Below, one piece after another: positions 9,716-18,334 of a stretch of 64,000 nt of DNA. Both the position numbers and the translations under genes were made by a program. The DNA is taken from positions 1-64,000 of the forward strand of contig NZ_JAFCLS010000043.1 in the NCBI RefSeq assembly GCF_018131075.1. The letters are read 5' to 3'. How positions within the stretch are numbered: the stretch's first letter is position 1; each line of letters starts with the position of its first letter. The notes below the pieces were generated by a model. The model was not told the DNA's origin. It searched no databases and saw only the letters and a list, made by a program, of their open reading frames with translations. The stretch comes from Bradyrhizobium sp. JYMT SZCCT0428. Lineage in GTDB: Bacteria; Pseudomonadota; Alphaproteobacteria; Rhizobiales; Xanthobacteraceae.

Positions 9716-9823
9716 CGGACGGTGAACCGATCGGCGCTGCCCGCTTGAAGAAGCCGGACTAACCGCAAGCCGAACCTCAGGAATCTGGATCGGGCGGCCT
9801 AGCATTTTCTGGCGCCGGCGCTA

Positions 9824-9852
9824 TTGACCCGCAGGGGTCCGCCCCCTACACA
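9824..9852 (+). promoter_or_regulatory. Sigma-70-type promoter of tRNA-Lys
   Basis: TTGACC at 9824-9829 and TACACA at 9847-9852 are separated by 17 bases. The predicted start lies a few bases before the tRNA 5' end at 9864. Confidence 0.6.
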
Positions 9853-9863
9853 GCGCGTCGAGT

Positions 9864-9939
9864 GAGCGCGTAGCTCAGGCGGTAGAGCACGTGACTTTTA
9901 ATCATGGGGTCGAGGGTTCGAGTCCCTCCGCGCTCACCA
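9864..9939 (+). tRNA. tRNA-Lys (anticodon TTT)
   Basis: This is a complete 76-nt cloverleaf. The acceptor GAGCGCG (9864-9870) pairs with CGCGCTC (9929-9935), followed by A73 and an encoded CCA. The anticodon loop reads CTTTTAA, so the anticodon is TTT. The T-loop GGTTCGAGTCC is standard. tRNA 3' ends are common integration sites and the DNA after this one is sparse in genes, but no integrase gene was found. Confidence 0.97.
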
Positions 9940-10156
9940 ATGAAATCAATCTCTTACTGACTAAATGCCTGCTACGGTCTAGCAAGTCTTTCTCTTGTGC
10001 ACACACCCTGCACACATTCGGGGACGTAGATGGAGCGCACAAGAATGAGCCCAGCTTCTGGGCGTGCTTATCCATCTGAAATTAACAACACGATTGGTCA
10101 GCCGGCATTACGGCGGGCTGACAATCCCTGCAGCAGACTGCGAACGCGAGCGTGCG

Positions 10157-10366
10157 CTAACCCCCTTGGGTCAGTTGCTGCATAATCTGTTGAAACATTT
10201 GGGCCGGATCGTTCTGACCACCCTGACCACCCTCACCACCGCCCGTTCCTCCGCCTTTGATTTCCAGCACTTTGACCGCCACCAAGGGGAGCCGCATAAA
10301 GCCGCCAGACACCACATCGAGTTCCTGCGCATTCAGAACGTCGCTCGCATTGATTGCTTCGGTCAT
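10157..10366 (-). CDS. Double-glycine-leader peptide precursor (bacteriocin type)
   Basis: This is a peptide of 69 residues with an acidic leader ending in QELDVVSGG (about residues 14-22), the form of leader cut after Gly-Gly by C39-peptidase ABC exporters. The proposed core has a hydrophobic start (RLPLVAVKVLEIKGG), a glycine-rich middle (GGGTGGGEGGQGG) and a Gln-rich tail. ATG 10366 is preferred to the adjoining GTG because AGGGGAA sits at the right spacing upstream. No exporter or modifying enzyme is in the window, so whether the product is a bacteriocin, a signal or something else cannot be said. It belongs with the peptides at 10682, 11252 and 21683. Confidence 0.65.
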   Translation of the reverse strand: MTEAINASDVLNAQELDVVSGGFMRLPLVAVKVLEIKGGGTGGGEGGQGGQNDPAQMFQQIMQQLTQGG

Positions 10367-10504
10367 CACAGTTCCCCTTTGATTAAACCAGCGCGATCAT
10401 CCGGGCTGGTGCGGCCAAATTTAGCGACACTGCTCTCGTCGCGATGTGACGGCGATCACGGAGGTGTCTGAACTCTGGCGTGGGCGCACATTCTGGAATG
10501 AGAA

Positions 10505-10543
10505 CCCCGCCCCCAGCCGGCCAGCTTGGGCGGGATTTTTTCG
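10505..10543 (+). terminator. Rho-independent terminator with no clear upstream gene
   Basis: CCCGCCC and GGGCGGG enclose a short loop and are followed by ATTTTTTCG. No gene on this strand lies between the tRNA and this point, so it may end tRNA read-through or an unannotated small RNA from about 10380-10505. The rest of 10367-10681 shows no gene. Confidence 0.55.
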
Positions 10544-10681
10544 TTAGGTTGGCGACCTCAATTAATTGCAAAACCCGCCGGAGTGAACGGCAGAGCATCA
10601 GTCGCCTTTTGCCTCAAGGGAAATCGGGCAAGAGAGAGCGCCAGTTTGAAGCGGCCTCCCCAGGTTGCGGCGGCTTCGGGA

Positions 10682-10828
10682 TCAAAGGCTATAGCTCGCC
10701 ACGAAAGCCTCTTTCATTTTCACAACGAGGAAGTCCTTCTGTCCTTCGCCGGCCTTGCGCCCTCCGGTGACGTTTTCGAGTTCTTTGTCGCGGATTTTGT
10801 CGCTCAATTGAGCCTGCTCGGTCTTCAT
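10682..10828 (-). CDS. Short double-glycine-leader peptide precursor (48 aa)
   Basis: A precursor of 48 residues: a charged leader with KELENVTGG ending about residue 21, then a short core starting RKAGEGQKDFLVVKMKEAF. The ribosome site GGAGCGGG is 4-5 bases before ATG 10828. The leader matches its neighbours at 10157 and 11252 (L-x-x-V-x-G-G type), and the core segment FLVVKM recalls PLVAVKV of the 10157 peptide, which suggests related paralogues. No maturation gene is nearby. Confidence 0.55.
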   Translation of the reverse strand: MKTEQAQLSDKIRDKELENVTGGRKAGEGQKDFLVVKMKEAFVASYSL

Positions 10829-10921
10829 TGTCCCGCTCCGTGTTGTGGCGCTGTGCCGTTGATGTCGAGCGAGTATGAGGGCAGCGGGCGGTCTAAACCG
10901 TGAGACGGCTCACATAAGAAC

Positions 10922-11010
10922 GAGCCGCCTGGGTGAACCGGCGGCCTCTCTTCAAGCCGACAGGTCGTCCCGAACGGGAATGCCCCGTCCGCGCTAGCCC
11001 CCGGGCGGGG
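10922..11010. other. Two GC-rich hairpins in a 420-base gene-free stretch
   Basis: GAGCCGCC (10922-10929) pairs with GGCGGC (10940-10945), and CCCCGTCCG (10983-10991) with CGGGCGGGG (11002-11010). Each has only a weak T-run. No gene was seen between 10829 and 11251; the hairpins may be degenerate terminators. Confidence 0.35.
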
Positions 11011-11251
11011 GATTTCATGTCATCTGAAGGCCTGGAGTTTCAATTCGTAATTACTGCGCATCAATCGCTATTCGATTGACGAGTTTTCATCGATGCTCGC
11101 CAACGTTAGAAACGGCCATAGTGCTTAGTCTAACCGAATTCGCGCGACCCAGCCTGTACCGTTGGGAACAGCGTCACGAGAATTTATCCGTCAATGTCGC
11201 AAAAGCCGAGGGCAATGGTGCATCGGGAGAAAAAGGAACTAGGAGAGCGAC

Positions 11252-11437
11252 ATGAAATCGGATTATCAGATTGAGACAACCGAAATGACGGGCGAGCAGC
11301 TTGACGCTGCAAGCGGCGGTGCCGGTGTCATTGCTGGCTTCGGGGTGCGGACGGATCAGCGGATTGCGTTGCAGCAACAGCTTACCGCGGCGTATGCCCG
11401 CAACAATCCAACTGATTACTACGGGTATTTTGGCTGA
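11252..11437 (+). CDS. Double-glycine-leader peptide precursor (61 aa)
   Basis: A 61-residue peptide whose leader ends EQLDAASGG (about residue 24). The core is short and aromatic at its end (AGVIAGFGVRT early, YYGYFG at the C-terminus). Start ATG 11252 has a strong AGGAGAG site five bases upstream, and a clear terminator follows, so this is a self-contained transcription unit. No exporter, immunity or modification gene adjoins it. Class II bacteriocin or signalling peptide is the nearest analogy; the real role is unknown. Confidence 0.7.
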   Translation: MKSDYQIETTEMTGEQLDAASGGAGVIAGFGVRTDQRIALQQQLTAAYARNNPTDYYGYFG

Positions 11438-11455
11438 CCGTTTGAGTTTTATGAG

Positions 11456-11482
11456 GAGGCCGCCCCGCTGGCGGCCTCTTTC
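11456..11482 (+). terminator. Terminator of the 11252 peptide gene
   Basis: GAGGCCGCC (11456-11464) and GGCGGCCTC (11470-11478) form a nine-base stem with a five-base loop, followed by TTTC. Confidence 0.7.
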
Positions 11483-11512
11483 GATAATCAGGACGCGGCT
11501 TTTTGCGCGCCT

Positions 11513-11812
11513 TTAGAGCGTTCGCCAAATCTCATCATGGAACGTGTTGGGTACAAAGAGGCCGGCTGCCTTCTTGATCAGCTCCAGGTATTTTTGATCC
11601 GCAAGAAGCTTCAGCCCCATAGCCTCGTACTGGGCCAAGTTCTCGTAGTTGGCAATCCAAGCCATGCGAGCAGCATTACCTCCAACCGGAACGGCTATTT
11701 TTAGATCGATGCCCGTAGTTGTTTTTACTTGGGTACTGATCTCGCTTGCAAATGCCATTGCTGCCGACAACATCCCAGGCGCGACGCTAACACTCCTCTG
11801 AACCAAAATCAT
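11513..11812 (-). CDS. NIPSNAP-like small protein (probable alpha-beta barrel)
   Basis: A 99-residue soluble protein with alternating strands and helices. WIANYENLAQYEAM in the middle and LFVPNTFHDEIWRTL at the end resemble the dimeric alpha-beta barrel of NIPSNAP or monooxygenase-like families. No catalytic residue can be named. A FixK/FNR-type box lies about 87 bases upstream of its start, so induction at low oxygen is likely. It stands alone between the peptide genes and the fds operon. The family call is tentative. Confidence 0.6.
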   Translation of the reverse strand: MILVQRSVSVAPGMLSAAMAFASEISTQVKTTTGIDLKIAVPVGGNAARMAWIANYENLAQYEAMGLKLLADQKYLELIKKAAGLFVPNTFHDEIWRTL

Positions 11813-11898
11813 CGAAACCTCCCTTAGGATTTATTTTGGAATGGTGAAAAGCACGAATGCATTGCAGTGCAATGCTGACCCCAAAAACTCCGCAAACT

Positions 11899-11912
11899 TT
11901 GATCTAGGTCAA
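11899..11912 (-). promoter_or_regulatory. FixK/FNR-type box upstream of the NIPSNAP-like gene
   Basis: TTGATCTAGGTCAA fits the TTGA-N6-TCAA dyad bound by FixK2 and FNR proteins of rhizobia. The only gene start it can serve closely is the one at 11812. The rest of 11813-12195 holds no gene I can support. Confidence 0.55.
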
Positions 11913-12195
11913 GAAGGCCGGCCCGTTGCCGCTTTTTCCGGAATTCGCTCCGCCTACATACGCCACGAAATGCGTACAACTACCAAGTTTTCCCGATTCT
12001 ACTTTTCTGCAATCTGACCGTGTCCGTTTGTCCTCACAGCATGTCTGTGGCGCCACTTTTCGAGTACACCCAGCGCCGGGTGGCACCACCGCTGCCCTAC
12101 GCACCAGCTGCAACAGGTCGCATCACCAAGCGGTGGCGCGTTTACGTACAGGTGGTGTCCTTCATCGTCCCGGTTACCCAAGGGCGCGAAGCCAG

Positions 12196-12414
12196 TCAGG
12201 ATCGCGTTGTCTTCAGCGCCTCGATCGCCTTCATCACGTCCGGATCCAGTCCTGTTCCTCCCGTGTCGAGATGGGCCAGGATCGCGCTACGCATCCTCGG
12301 ATCCCAGAACTTCCTGATATGATCGGCAATGCCCGGCACCGCCTTGTCGTGGCCCTGGCTCTGGAAGAATTTGCCAATCTGGTTGGCCATGTAGATCAGC
12401 CGGTCAGGCGACAT
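12196..12414 (-). CDS. fdsD: Formate dehydrogenase delta subunit
   Basis: FdsD is a small subunit or assembly factor of soluble NAD-dependent molybdenum formate dehydrogenases, needed for full activity. At 72 residues it has the family length and typical features: MANQIGKFFQSQG near the N-terminus and the helix HIRKFWDPRMR (about 33-43). The start ATG 12414 overlaps the end of fdhD by 11 bases, implying translational coupling. It is the last gene of the fds operon; no obvious terminator follows. Confidence 0.88.
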   Translation of the reverse strand: MSPDRLIYMANQIGKFFQSQGHDKAVPGIADHIRKFWDPRMRSAILAHLDTGGTGLDPDVMKAIEALKTTRS

Positions 12415-13234
12415 GGGCGGCTCCCTCGGCGGCGACGCCGGCGCTGATCCGGCCGGGATGGGTGAAGACTTCGAACCCGTCGCTCCGGGCAATAGCGGCA
12501 AGCGTGATGCCGGCGGCATCCGCCGTCCGCACCGCCAGCGCCGTCGGCGCGGAGACGGCAACCATCAGCGGCGCGCCCATCGCTGCAGCCTTCTGCACCA
12601 TCTCGACCGAGACGCGGCTGGTCAGCAGCACGATGCCTTCGTCCGCGGCAATCCCATCCTGCGCGAGTGCGCCGACGAGCTTGTCGAGCGCGTTGTGGCG
12701 GCCGACATCCTCACGCAGCGCAACATTGCCGCGTGCCGGCGTCCAGAACGCTGCGGCATGTACCGCGCGGGTCTCGACATTGATCCTCTGCAAGGGCGGC
12801 AAGCTCTGCATCGCCGCCATGATCTGTTGTGGCGAGAATGATCGGCCTTGCGGGACGACGGCCGCCGGACGGACCGCCTCCGCGATGGAATCGATGCCGC
12901 ACAATCCACAGCCGGTGGGCCCTGCAATATGCCGCCGCCGTTCGCTGAGCTGGTCCGCTTTCGATTGCGCGAGCCACATTCGCAGCTCGATACCGTCGTC
13001 AAGGGAAACGATGTCGAGGGATTCGATCTCTCGAGGCGATCGCACGATCCCCTCGCTGAGGCTGAAGCCAACGGCGAAATCCGCAAGATCCTGCGGCGTC
13101 CCCATCATGACGGCATAAGTTCCGCCATTATAGGTCAGCGCGAGCGCGGTTTCCTCCGGAATGATCCTCGCGCCCTCACTCCGGCCACTGTCGCGCCAGA
13201 CCAGACGATCCACCATGCGAACCGGCTCGTGCAT
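12404..13234 (-). CDS. fdhD: FdhD/FdsC formate dehydrogenase sulfurtransferase
   Basis: FdhD delivers sulfur from a cysteine desulfurase to the molybdenum cofactor before insertion into formate dehydrogenase; in fdsGBACD operons it is also called FdsC. The protein of 276 residues carries the GPTGCGLCGIDS loop (~105-116), with the two cysteines that carry the persulfide, and the C-terminal segment DGFEVFTHPGRI. It starts two bases after fdsA ends and overlaps fdsD by 11 bases, so the four genes are co-translated. Nothing is unusual. Confidence 0.93.
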   Translation of the reverse strand: MHEPVRMVDRLVWRDSGRSEGARIIPEETALALTYNGGTYAVMMGTPQDLADFAVGFSLSEGIVRSPREIESLDIVSLDDGIELRMWLAQSKADQLSERRRHIAGPTGCGLCGIDSIAEAVRPAAVVPQGRSFSPQQIMAAMQSLPPLQRINVETRAVHAAAFWTPARGNVALREDVGRHNALDKLVGALAQDGIAADEGIVLLTSRVSVEMVQKAAAMGAPLMVAVSAPTALAVRTADAAGITLAAIARSDGFEVFTHPGRISAGVAAEGAAHVA

Positions 13235-13236
13235 GG

Positions 13237-16116
13237 TTACTCCGCGGCTTCCACGACGGGCGCAATGCGACGCGAGTGACGGGCCTGCTCGTCATAGGCT
13301 TTTTGCCAGTCCGACGGACCATTCGACGGCGAGATCTGCACCGCCGTGACCTTGTATTCAGGGCAATTTGTCGCCCAGTCCGAATAGTCCGTCGTGATGA
13401 CGTTGGCCTGCGTGTCCGGGTGATGGAAGGTGGTGTAGACCACGCCCGGCGCTACCCGATCGGTGATCTCCGCCCGCAGCGTGGTCTCGCCGGCACGGCT
13501 CTTGAGCCGCACCCAGTCGCCGTCGCGCACGCCACGCTGTTCGGCGTCGTGCGGATGAATTTCCAGCAGGTCCTCGCTGTGCCAGACGACGTTGTCCGTG
13601 CGGCGCGTCTGCGCACCGACATTGTACTGGCTGAGGATGCGGCCCGTGGTCAGCAGCAGCGGGAAACGCGGCCCGGTGCGCTCGTCGGTCGGGATGTATT
13701 CGGTGATGACGAATTTGCCCTTGCCGCGGACGAAGCCGTCGATATTCATGACCGGCGTGCCCTCCGGCGCCTTGTCGTTGCAGGGCCACTGCACCGAACC
13801 GAGTTCTTCAAGCCTGGCGTAGGATACGCCGGCGAAGGTCGGCGTCAGCGCCGCGATCTCGTCCATGATCTGCGACGGGTGATCATAGTGCATCTCATAG
13901 CCCATCGCCTTGGCGAGGCCGATTGTGACTTCCCAGTCGGCAAGGCCGTTGCGCGGCGTCATCACCTTGCGGACGCGCTGGATGCGCCGCTCGGCGTTGG
14001 TGAAGGTGCCGTCCTTCTCGAGGAAGGTCGATCCCGGCAAAAACACATGAGCGTAGTTCGCGGTCTCGTTGAGGAAGAGATCGTGCACGATGACGCATTC
14101 CATCGACGACAGCGCCGCCACCACATGCTTGGTGTTGGGGTCGGACTGCAGGATGTCCTCCCCCTGCACATAGAGGCCCATGAAAGTGCCTTCGATCGCG
14201 GCGTCGAACATATTGGGAATGCGCAGGCCCGGTTCGGGATTGAGCTTGACGTTCCACATCGCCTCGAACTGGTCACGCACCGCCTCGCCGGAGATATGGC
14301 GATAGCCGGGCAATTCGTGCGGGAATGAACCCATGTCGCAGGAACCCTGCACGTTATTCTGGCCGCGCAGCGGGTTCACGCCGACGCCGGGCCGGCCGAT
14401 ATTGCCGGTCGCCATCGCAAGATTGGCGATGGCGATCACGGTGGTGGAGCCCTGGCTGTGTTCGGTGACGCCGAGACCGTAATAGATCGCGCCATTGCCG
14501 CCGGTGGCGAATAGCCGCGCCGCGGCGCGCAACTCCTTGGGATCGACGCCGGTCATGATCGCGGTTGCTTCCGGGGAGTTCTTCGGCTGGGCGACGAAGG
14601 CGGCCCAATCCTCGAACTCGCTCCAGTTGCAACGCTCGCGCACGAAGGCTTCATCGGCGAGGCCCTCGGTCACGATGACATGCGCCAGCGCGGTCAGCAC
14701 GGCGACGTTGGTACCGGGCATCAACGGCAGATGGTGTACCGCCTTGAGATGGGGAGCCTCGACCATTTCGGTGCGCCTGGGATCGATCACGATCAGCTTC
14801 GCACCCTGACGCAGCCGCTTCTTCATGCGCGAGGCGAACACGGGATGCGCGGCCGCCGGATTGGCGCCAATCACGATGATCACATCACTATGTTCGACCG
14901 AATCGAAGTCCTGCGTCCCGGCGGAGGTGCCGAACGTCGTCGACAGGCCGTATCCGGTCGGCGAATGGCAGACGCGGGCGCAGGTATCGACATTGTTGTT
15001 GCCGAAACCGCCGCGGATCAGCTTTTGTACGACGTACACATCTTCATTGGTGCAGCGGGATGAAGTGATACCGCCGACGGCGTCGCGGCCGTACTTCTGC
15101 TGGATGCCCTTGAACTTGGCGGCAGCGAAGTTGAACGCTTCGTCCCACGACACCTCTTGCCAGGGATCGTCGATACTTTCGCGGATCATCGGCTTGAGAA
15201 TGCGTTCCTTGTGGGTGGTGTAGCCCCAGGCGAAGCGGCCCTTGACGCAGGAATGGCCGCGGTTCGCCTTGCCGTCCTTGTATGGCACCATGCGCACGAC
15301 TTCCTCGCCGCGCATTTCCGCCTTGAAGGTGCAGCCGACACCGCAATAGGCGCAGGTGGTTACGACCGAATGTTCGGGCTGGCCGATCTCGATCACGGAT
15401 TTTTCCGTGAGCGTCGCGGTCGGGCAAGCCTGCACGCAGGCGCCACAGGACACGCATTCGGAGCCGAGGAAACTTTCGCTCATGCCGGGCGACACCCGGC
15501 TGTCGAAGCCGCGGCCGGAGATCGTCAGCGCGAAGGCGCCCTGCACTTCCTCGCAGGCCCGGACGCAGCGCGAGCATACGATGCACTTCGACGGATCGTA
15601 GGTGAAGTACGGGTTGGACTCATCCTTCGGCATCCATGCGTCGTTATCGCAGCCATGCGACCTGGCGAACACATGGTTCTCGCCTTCATAGCCGTAGCGC
15701 ACGTCGCGCAGGCCGACGGCGCCCGCCATGTCCTGCAATTCGCAATCGCCATTGGCGGCGCAGGTCAGGCAATCCAGCGGATGGTCGGAGATATAGAGCT
15801 CCATCACGCCCTTGCGGAGCTTCTTCAGCCGCTCGGTCTGGGTGTGGACCACAAGGCCGTTCATGACAGGCGTGGTGCAGGATGCCGGCGTGCCGGCACG
15901 GCCATCGATCTCGATCAGGCACAGCCGGCAGGAGCCGAAGGCGTCGACCATGTCGGTGGCGCAAAGTTTCGGGATCTGCGTGCCGACCTCCATCGCCGCG
16001 CGCATGATCGAAGTGCCCTCTGGCACAGTGACGCTGTTGCCGTCGATGGTCAGCGTGACCATCGTCTCGGATCTGGAGCGCGGTGTTCCAAAGTCGGTTT
16101 CATGGATCAATGACAT
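13237..16116 (-). CDS. fdsA: Formate dehydrogenase alpha subunit, molybdenum catalytic
   Basis: FdsA oxidises formate to CO2 at a molybdenum bis-MGD centre and passes electrons through iron-sulfur clusters to FdsB. The 959 residues show a [2Fe-2S] domain (C52, C63, C66, C80), a NuoG-type His-Cys cluster (H112, C116, C119, C125), two [4Fe-4S] clusters (C178-C188 and C221-C231), a further cluster at the start of the molybdopterin domain (C255, C258, C262, C290), and the Mo-ligand cysteine C383 in RVCHSPTGYG. A cofactor-binding domain ends the protein. The first ATG (16116) is used; a second at 16062 would remove an 18-residue extension. Eleven bases separate it from fdsB. Confidence 0.96.
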   Translation of the reverse strand: MSLIHETDFGTPRSRSETMVTLTIDGNSVTVPEGTSIMRAAMEVGTQIPKLCATDMVDAFGSCRLCLIEIDGRAGTPASCTTPVMNGLVVHTQTERLKKLRKGVMELYISDHPLDCLTCAANGDCELQDMAGAVGLRDVRYGYEGENHVFARSHGCDNDAWMPKDESNPYFTYDPSKCIVCSRCVRACEEVQGAFALTISGRGFDSRVSPGMSESFLGSECVSCGACVQACPTATLTEKSVIEIGQPEHSVVTTCAYCGVGCTFKAEMRGEEVVRMVPYKDGKANRGHSCVKGRFAWGYTTHKERILKPMIRESIDDPWQEVSWDEAFNFAAAKFKGIQQKYGRDAVGGITSSRCTNEDVYVVQKLIRGGFGNNNVDTCARVCHSPTGYGLSTTFGTSAGTQDFDSVEHSDVIIVIGANPAAAHPVFASRMKKRLRQGAKLIVIDPRRTEMVEAPHLKAVHHLPLMPGTNVAVLTALAHVIVTEGLADEAFVRERCNWSEFEDWAAFVAQPKNSPEATAIMTGVDPKELRAAARLFATGGNGAIYYGLGVTEHSQGSTTVIAIANLAMATGNIGRPGVGVNPLRGQNNVQGSCDMGSFPHELPGYRHISGEAVRDQFEAMWNVKLNPEPGLRIPNMFDAAIEGTFMGLYVQGEDILQSDPNTKHVVAALSSMECVIVHDLFLNETANYAHVFLPGSTFLEKDGTFTNAERRIQRVRKVMTPRNGLADWEVTIGLAKAMGYEMHYDHPSQIMDEIAALTPTFAGVSYARLEELGSVQWPCNDKAPEGTPVMNIDGFVRGKGKFVITEYIPTDERTGPRFPLLLTTGRILSQYNVGAQTRRTDNVVWHSEDLLEIHPHDAEQRGVRDGDWVRLKSRAGETTLRAEITDRVAPGVVYTTFHHPDTQANVITTDYSDWATNCPEYKVTAVQISPSNGPSDWQKAYDEQARHSRRIAPVVEAAE

Positions 16117-16127
16117 TGCGCCCTCTC

Positions 16128-17684
16128 CTATTCCGCGGCCTGCAAGCGGGCCGGTGCCGGGTCAAAATCTTCCCGGAAATGCTTCAACGCGCTCATGACG
16201 GGATACGGCGTGAAACCGCCCAGGGCGCAGAGCGAACCGAATTTCATGGTGTTGCAGAGATCCTCGACCACGGCGATGTTTTCCGCCACGCGCTCGCCCG
16301 ACCTGATCTTGTCGATCGTCTCGACGCCGCGCGTGGAGCCGATCCGGCACGGCGTGCACTTGCCGCAGGATTCGACGGCGCAGAACTCCATCGCAAAGCG
16401 CGCCTGTTTGGACATGTCCACGCTGTCGTCGAACACCACGATGCCGCCGTGGCCAATCAGGCCGTCCCGTGCCGCAAAGGCTTCGTAATCGAACGGGGTG
16501 TCGAACAGTTCGCGGGGAAAATACGCGCCGAGAGGTCCACCGACCTGCACGGCGCGCACCGGGCGGCCACTCGCGGTGCCTCCGCCGACGTCGTCGATCA
16601 GTTCGCCAAGGGTGATGCCGAATGCGACCTCGAACAATCCGCCGTGCTTGATGTTGCCGGCGAGCTGGATCGGCATCGTACCGCGCGAACGGCCCATACC
16701 GAAATCGGCATAGGCTTTGGCCCCGCCGGCCAGGATGAAGGGAATCGCCGCAAACGACAGCACGTTGTTGATCACGGTCGGCTTGCCGAACAGGCCCTTG
16801 TGCGCCGGCAATGGTGGCTTGGCGCGCACGATGCCGCGGCGTCCTTCCAGGCTTTCCAGCAGCGCGGTTTCCTCGCCGCAGACATAGGCGCCGGCGCCTA
16901 CGCGAACTTCGAGGTCGAAGCTGTGGTCAGAGCCACCGACGCGCGCGCCGAGAAAGCCGGCGCGCCTGGCGGCGGCTATTGCCGCATTCATCGCCTCGAC
17001 CGCGTGCGGATATTCCGAGCGGATGTAGATGTAGCCATAGGTGGCGCCGACCGCGACGCCTGCGATCGTCATGCCCTCGATCACCACGAAGGGATCGCCT
17101 TCCATGATCATGCGGTCGGCAAACGTACCGCTATCGCCTTCGTCGGCGTTGCAGACGATGAATTTGCGGTCGGCGCTAGCCTGCGCCACCGTCTTCCATT
17201 TGATTCCGGTTGGAAATCCCGCGCCACCACGGCCACGCAAGCCCGAGGTCGTGACGTCGGCGAGGATCCCGTCGGAGCCAAGCTTCAGCGCGCGCTCGAG
17301 CCCCTTGTAGCCGTCGTGGGCGCGATAATCCTCGACCGAGCGCGGATCGATCACGCCGCAGCGCGCAAAGGTCAAACGGGTCTGCCGTTTCAACCAGGGG
17401 ATTTCGTCGGCGATACCGAGCCGCAGGACATGCGGACCGTCTGCCGCCATCGCATCGAGCACGGAGGGTACATCGACCTCCGTCACCGGCCCAAAGGCGA
17501 CTCGGCCCTGCGCGGAGGCGACCTCGAGCATCGGCTCCAGCCAATACAGCCCGCGCGAGCCGGTCCTGACGATTTCGATCGCCAAGCCGCGGCTGGCGGC
17601 GCCGCGTTCCAGCACTTCCGCCACGTCGTCGGCGCCGACCGCGACCGCGCCAGCATCGCGCGAAACGTAAATGCGAAGCGTCAT
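16128..17684 (-). CDS. fdsB: Formate dehydrogenase beta subunit, NADH-binding
   Basis: FdsB is the NuoF-like diaphorase subunit that transfers electrons from formate oxidation to NAD+. Its 518 residues contain an N-terminal thioredoxin-fold region (about 1-90), the FMN/NADH domain with GLRGRGGAGFPTGIKW (~150) and CNADEGDSGTF, and a C-terminal [4Fe-4S] site ESCGKCTPCRIGSTRG (~430). The start overlaps the fdsG stop by four bases (ATGA). Typical of the fds family. Confidence 0.95.
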   Translation of the reverse strand: MTLRIYVSRDAGAVAVGADDVAEVLERGAASRGLAIEIVRTGSRGLYWLEPMLEVASAQGRVAFGPVTEVDVPSVLDAMAADGPHVLRLGIADEIPWLKRQTRLTFARCGVIDPRSVEDYRAHDGYKGLERALKLGSDGILADVTTSGLRGRGGAGFPTGIKWKTVAQASADRKFIVCNADEGDSGTFADRMIMEGDPFVVIEGMTIAGVAVGATYGYIYIRSEYPHAVEAMNAAIAAARRAGFLGARVGGSDHSFDLEVRVGAGAYVCGEETALLESLEGRRGIVRAKPPLPAHKGLFGKPTVINNVLSFAAIPFILAGGAKAYADFGMGRSRGTMPIQLAGNIKHGGLFEVAFGITLGELIDDVGGGTASGRPVRAVQVGGPLGAYFPRELFDTPFDYEAFAARDGLIGHGGIVVFDDSVDMSKQARFAMEFCAVESCGKCTPCRIGSTRGVETIDKIRSGERVAENIAVVEDLCNTMKFGSLCALGGFTPYPVMSALKHFREDFDPAPARLQAAE

Positions 17685-18163
17685 CGCTGCGCCTCCGCGA
17701 CCAGTGCATCCATACGCGCTTCGTCAAGCCGGCCAACCACGCGGCCATCCAGCATCGCCGACGGCGCGGTTGCGCACAGGCCAAGGCAGTAGATCGGCGC
17801 CAGTGTGACGCGCTCGTCGGCGGTGGTATGGCCCAGTGCAATCCCGAGTTTCGCCTCGGCGCGCGCGGCGAGCGCGTCGCCGCCGGCGGCCTGGCAGGCT
17901 TCGGCGCGGCAGAGTTTCAGAACATGCCGGCCGGCAGGCTCGCGGCGGAAATCATGGTAAAAGGTAAACACGCCGTGAACCTCGGCGCGCGACAGGTTGA
18001 GCGCCGATGCCACCATCGGGATCGCCGGCTCCGGCACGTAACCGAATGCTTCCTGCAGCGCATGCAGGATCACCAGCGTCGCACCCTCGAGGTGGGAATG
18101 CTCCGCGATGATTTCAGCGCCGCGTACCGCGGTCCATGGGTCGTAAGCAGGTGTCATCCACAT
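17681..18163 (-). CDS. fdsG: Formate dehydrogenase gamma subunit, NuoE-like
   Basis: FdsG carries one [2Fe-2S] cluster and pairs with FdsB in the diaphorase arm. The 160 residues show the NuoE ligand pattern: CRAEAC (~85-90) and CLGLC (~127-131). It is the first gene of the operon fdsG-fdsB-fdsA-fdhD-fdsD. ATG 18163 is given; ATG 18157, two codons in, has better spacing from AGAGAA and may be the true start. The upstream region (18164-18300) should contain the promoter, but I found no convincing sigma-54 or FixK site. Confidence 0.93.
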   Translation of the reverse strand: MWMTPAYDPWTAVRGAEIIAEHSHLEGATLVILHALQEAFGYVPEPAIPMVASALNLSRAEVHGVFTFYHDFRREPAGRHVLKLCRAEACQAAGGDALAARAEAKLGIALGHTTADERVTLAPIYCLGLCATAPSAMLDGRVVGRLDEARMDALVAEAQR

Positions 18164-18334
18164 TCTCTGTCGGCGATTTGCTATCCGCCCAAGAGAATTG
18201 GAATCGATCCAGGAATCAATAAAGCTGTCTCATGTTGCGATACGGAAACGCGATCGATAGGAAGCCGCAATTAAACGATATCAAAAAGCAATAAATGTAA
18301 GTCTGCGTTCTTCGACGTGTTGGTCTGGAGCGGT

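Noticed and set aside
9891-10079. Small plus-strand frame starting inside tRNA-Lys
   Set aside because: It begins within the tRNA gene and has no ribosome site. The downstream bases vaguely recall sequences ahead of integrase genes, but no integrase motif is present.
10901-11018. A basic 42-residue minus-strand frame
   Set aside because: It is formed across GC-rich hairpins, shows no ribosome site and has a composition typical of chance frames.
12020-12322. A 100-residue plus-strand frame
   Set aside because: It overlaps most of fdsD on the other strand and has no ribosome site or domain.
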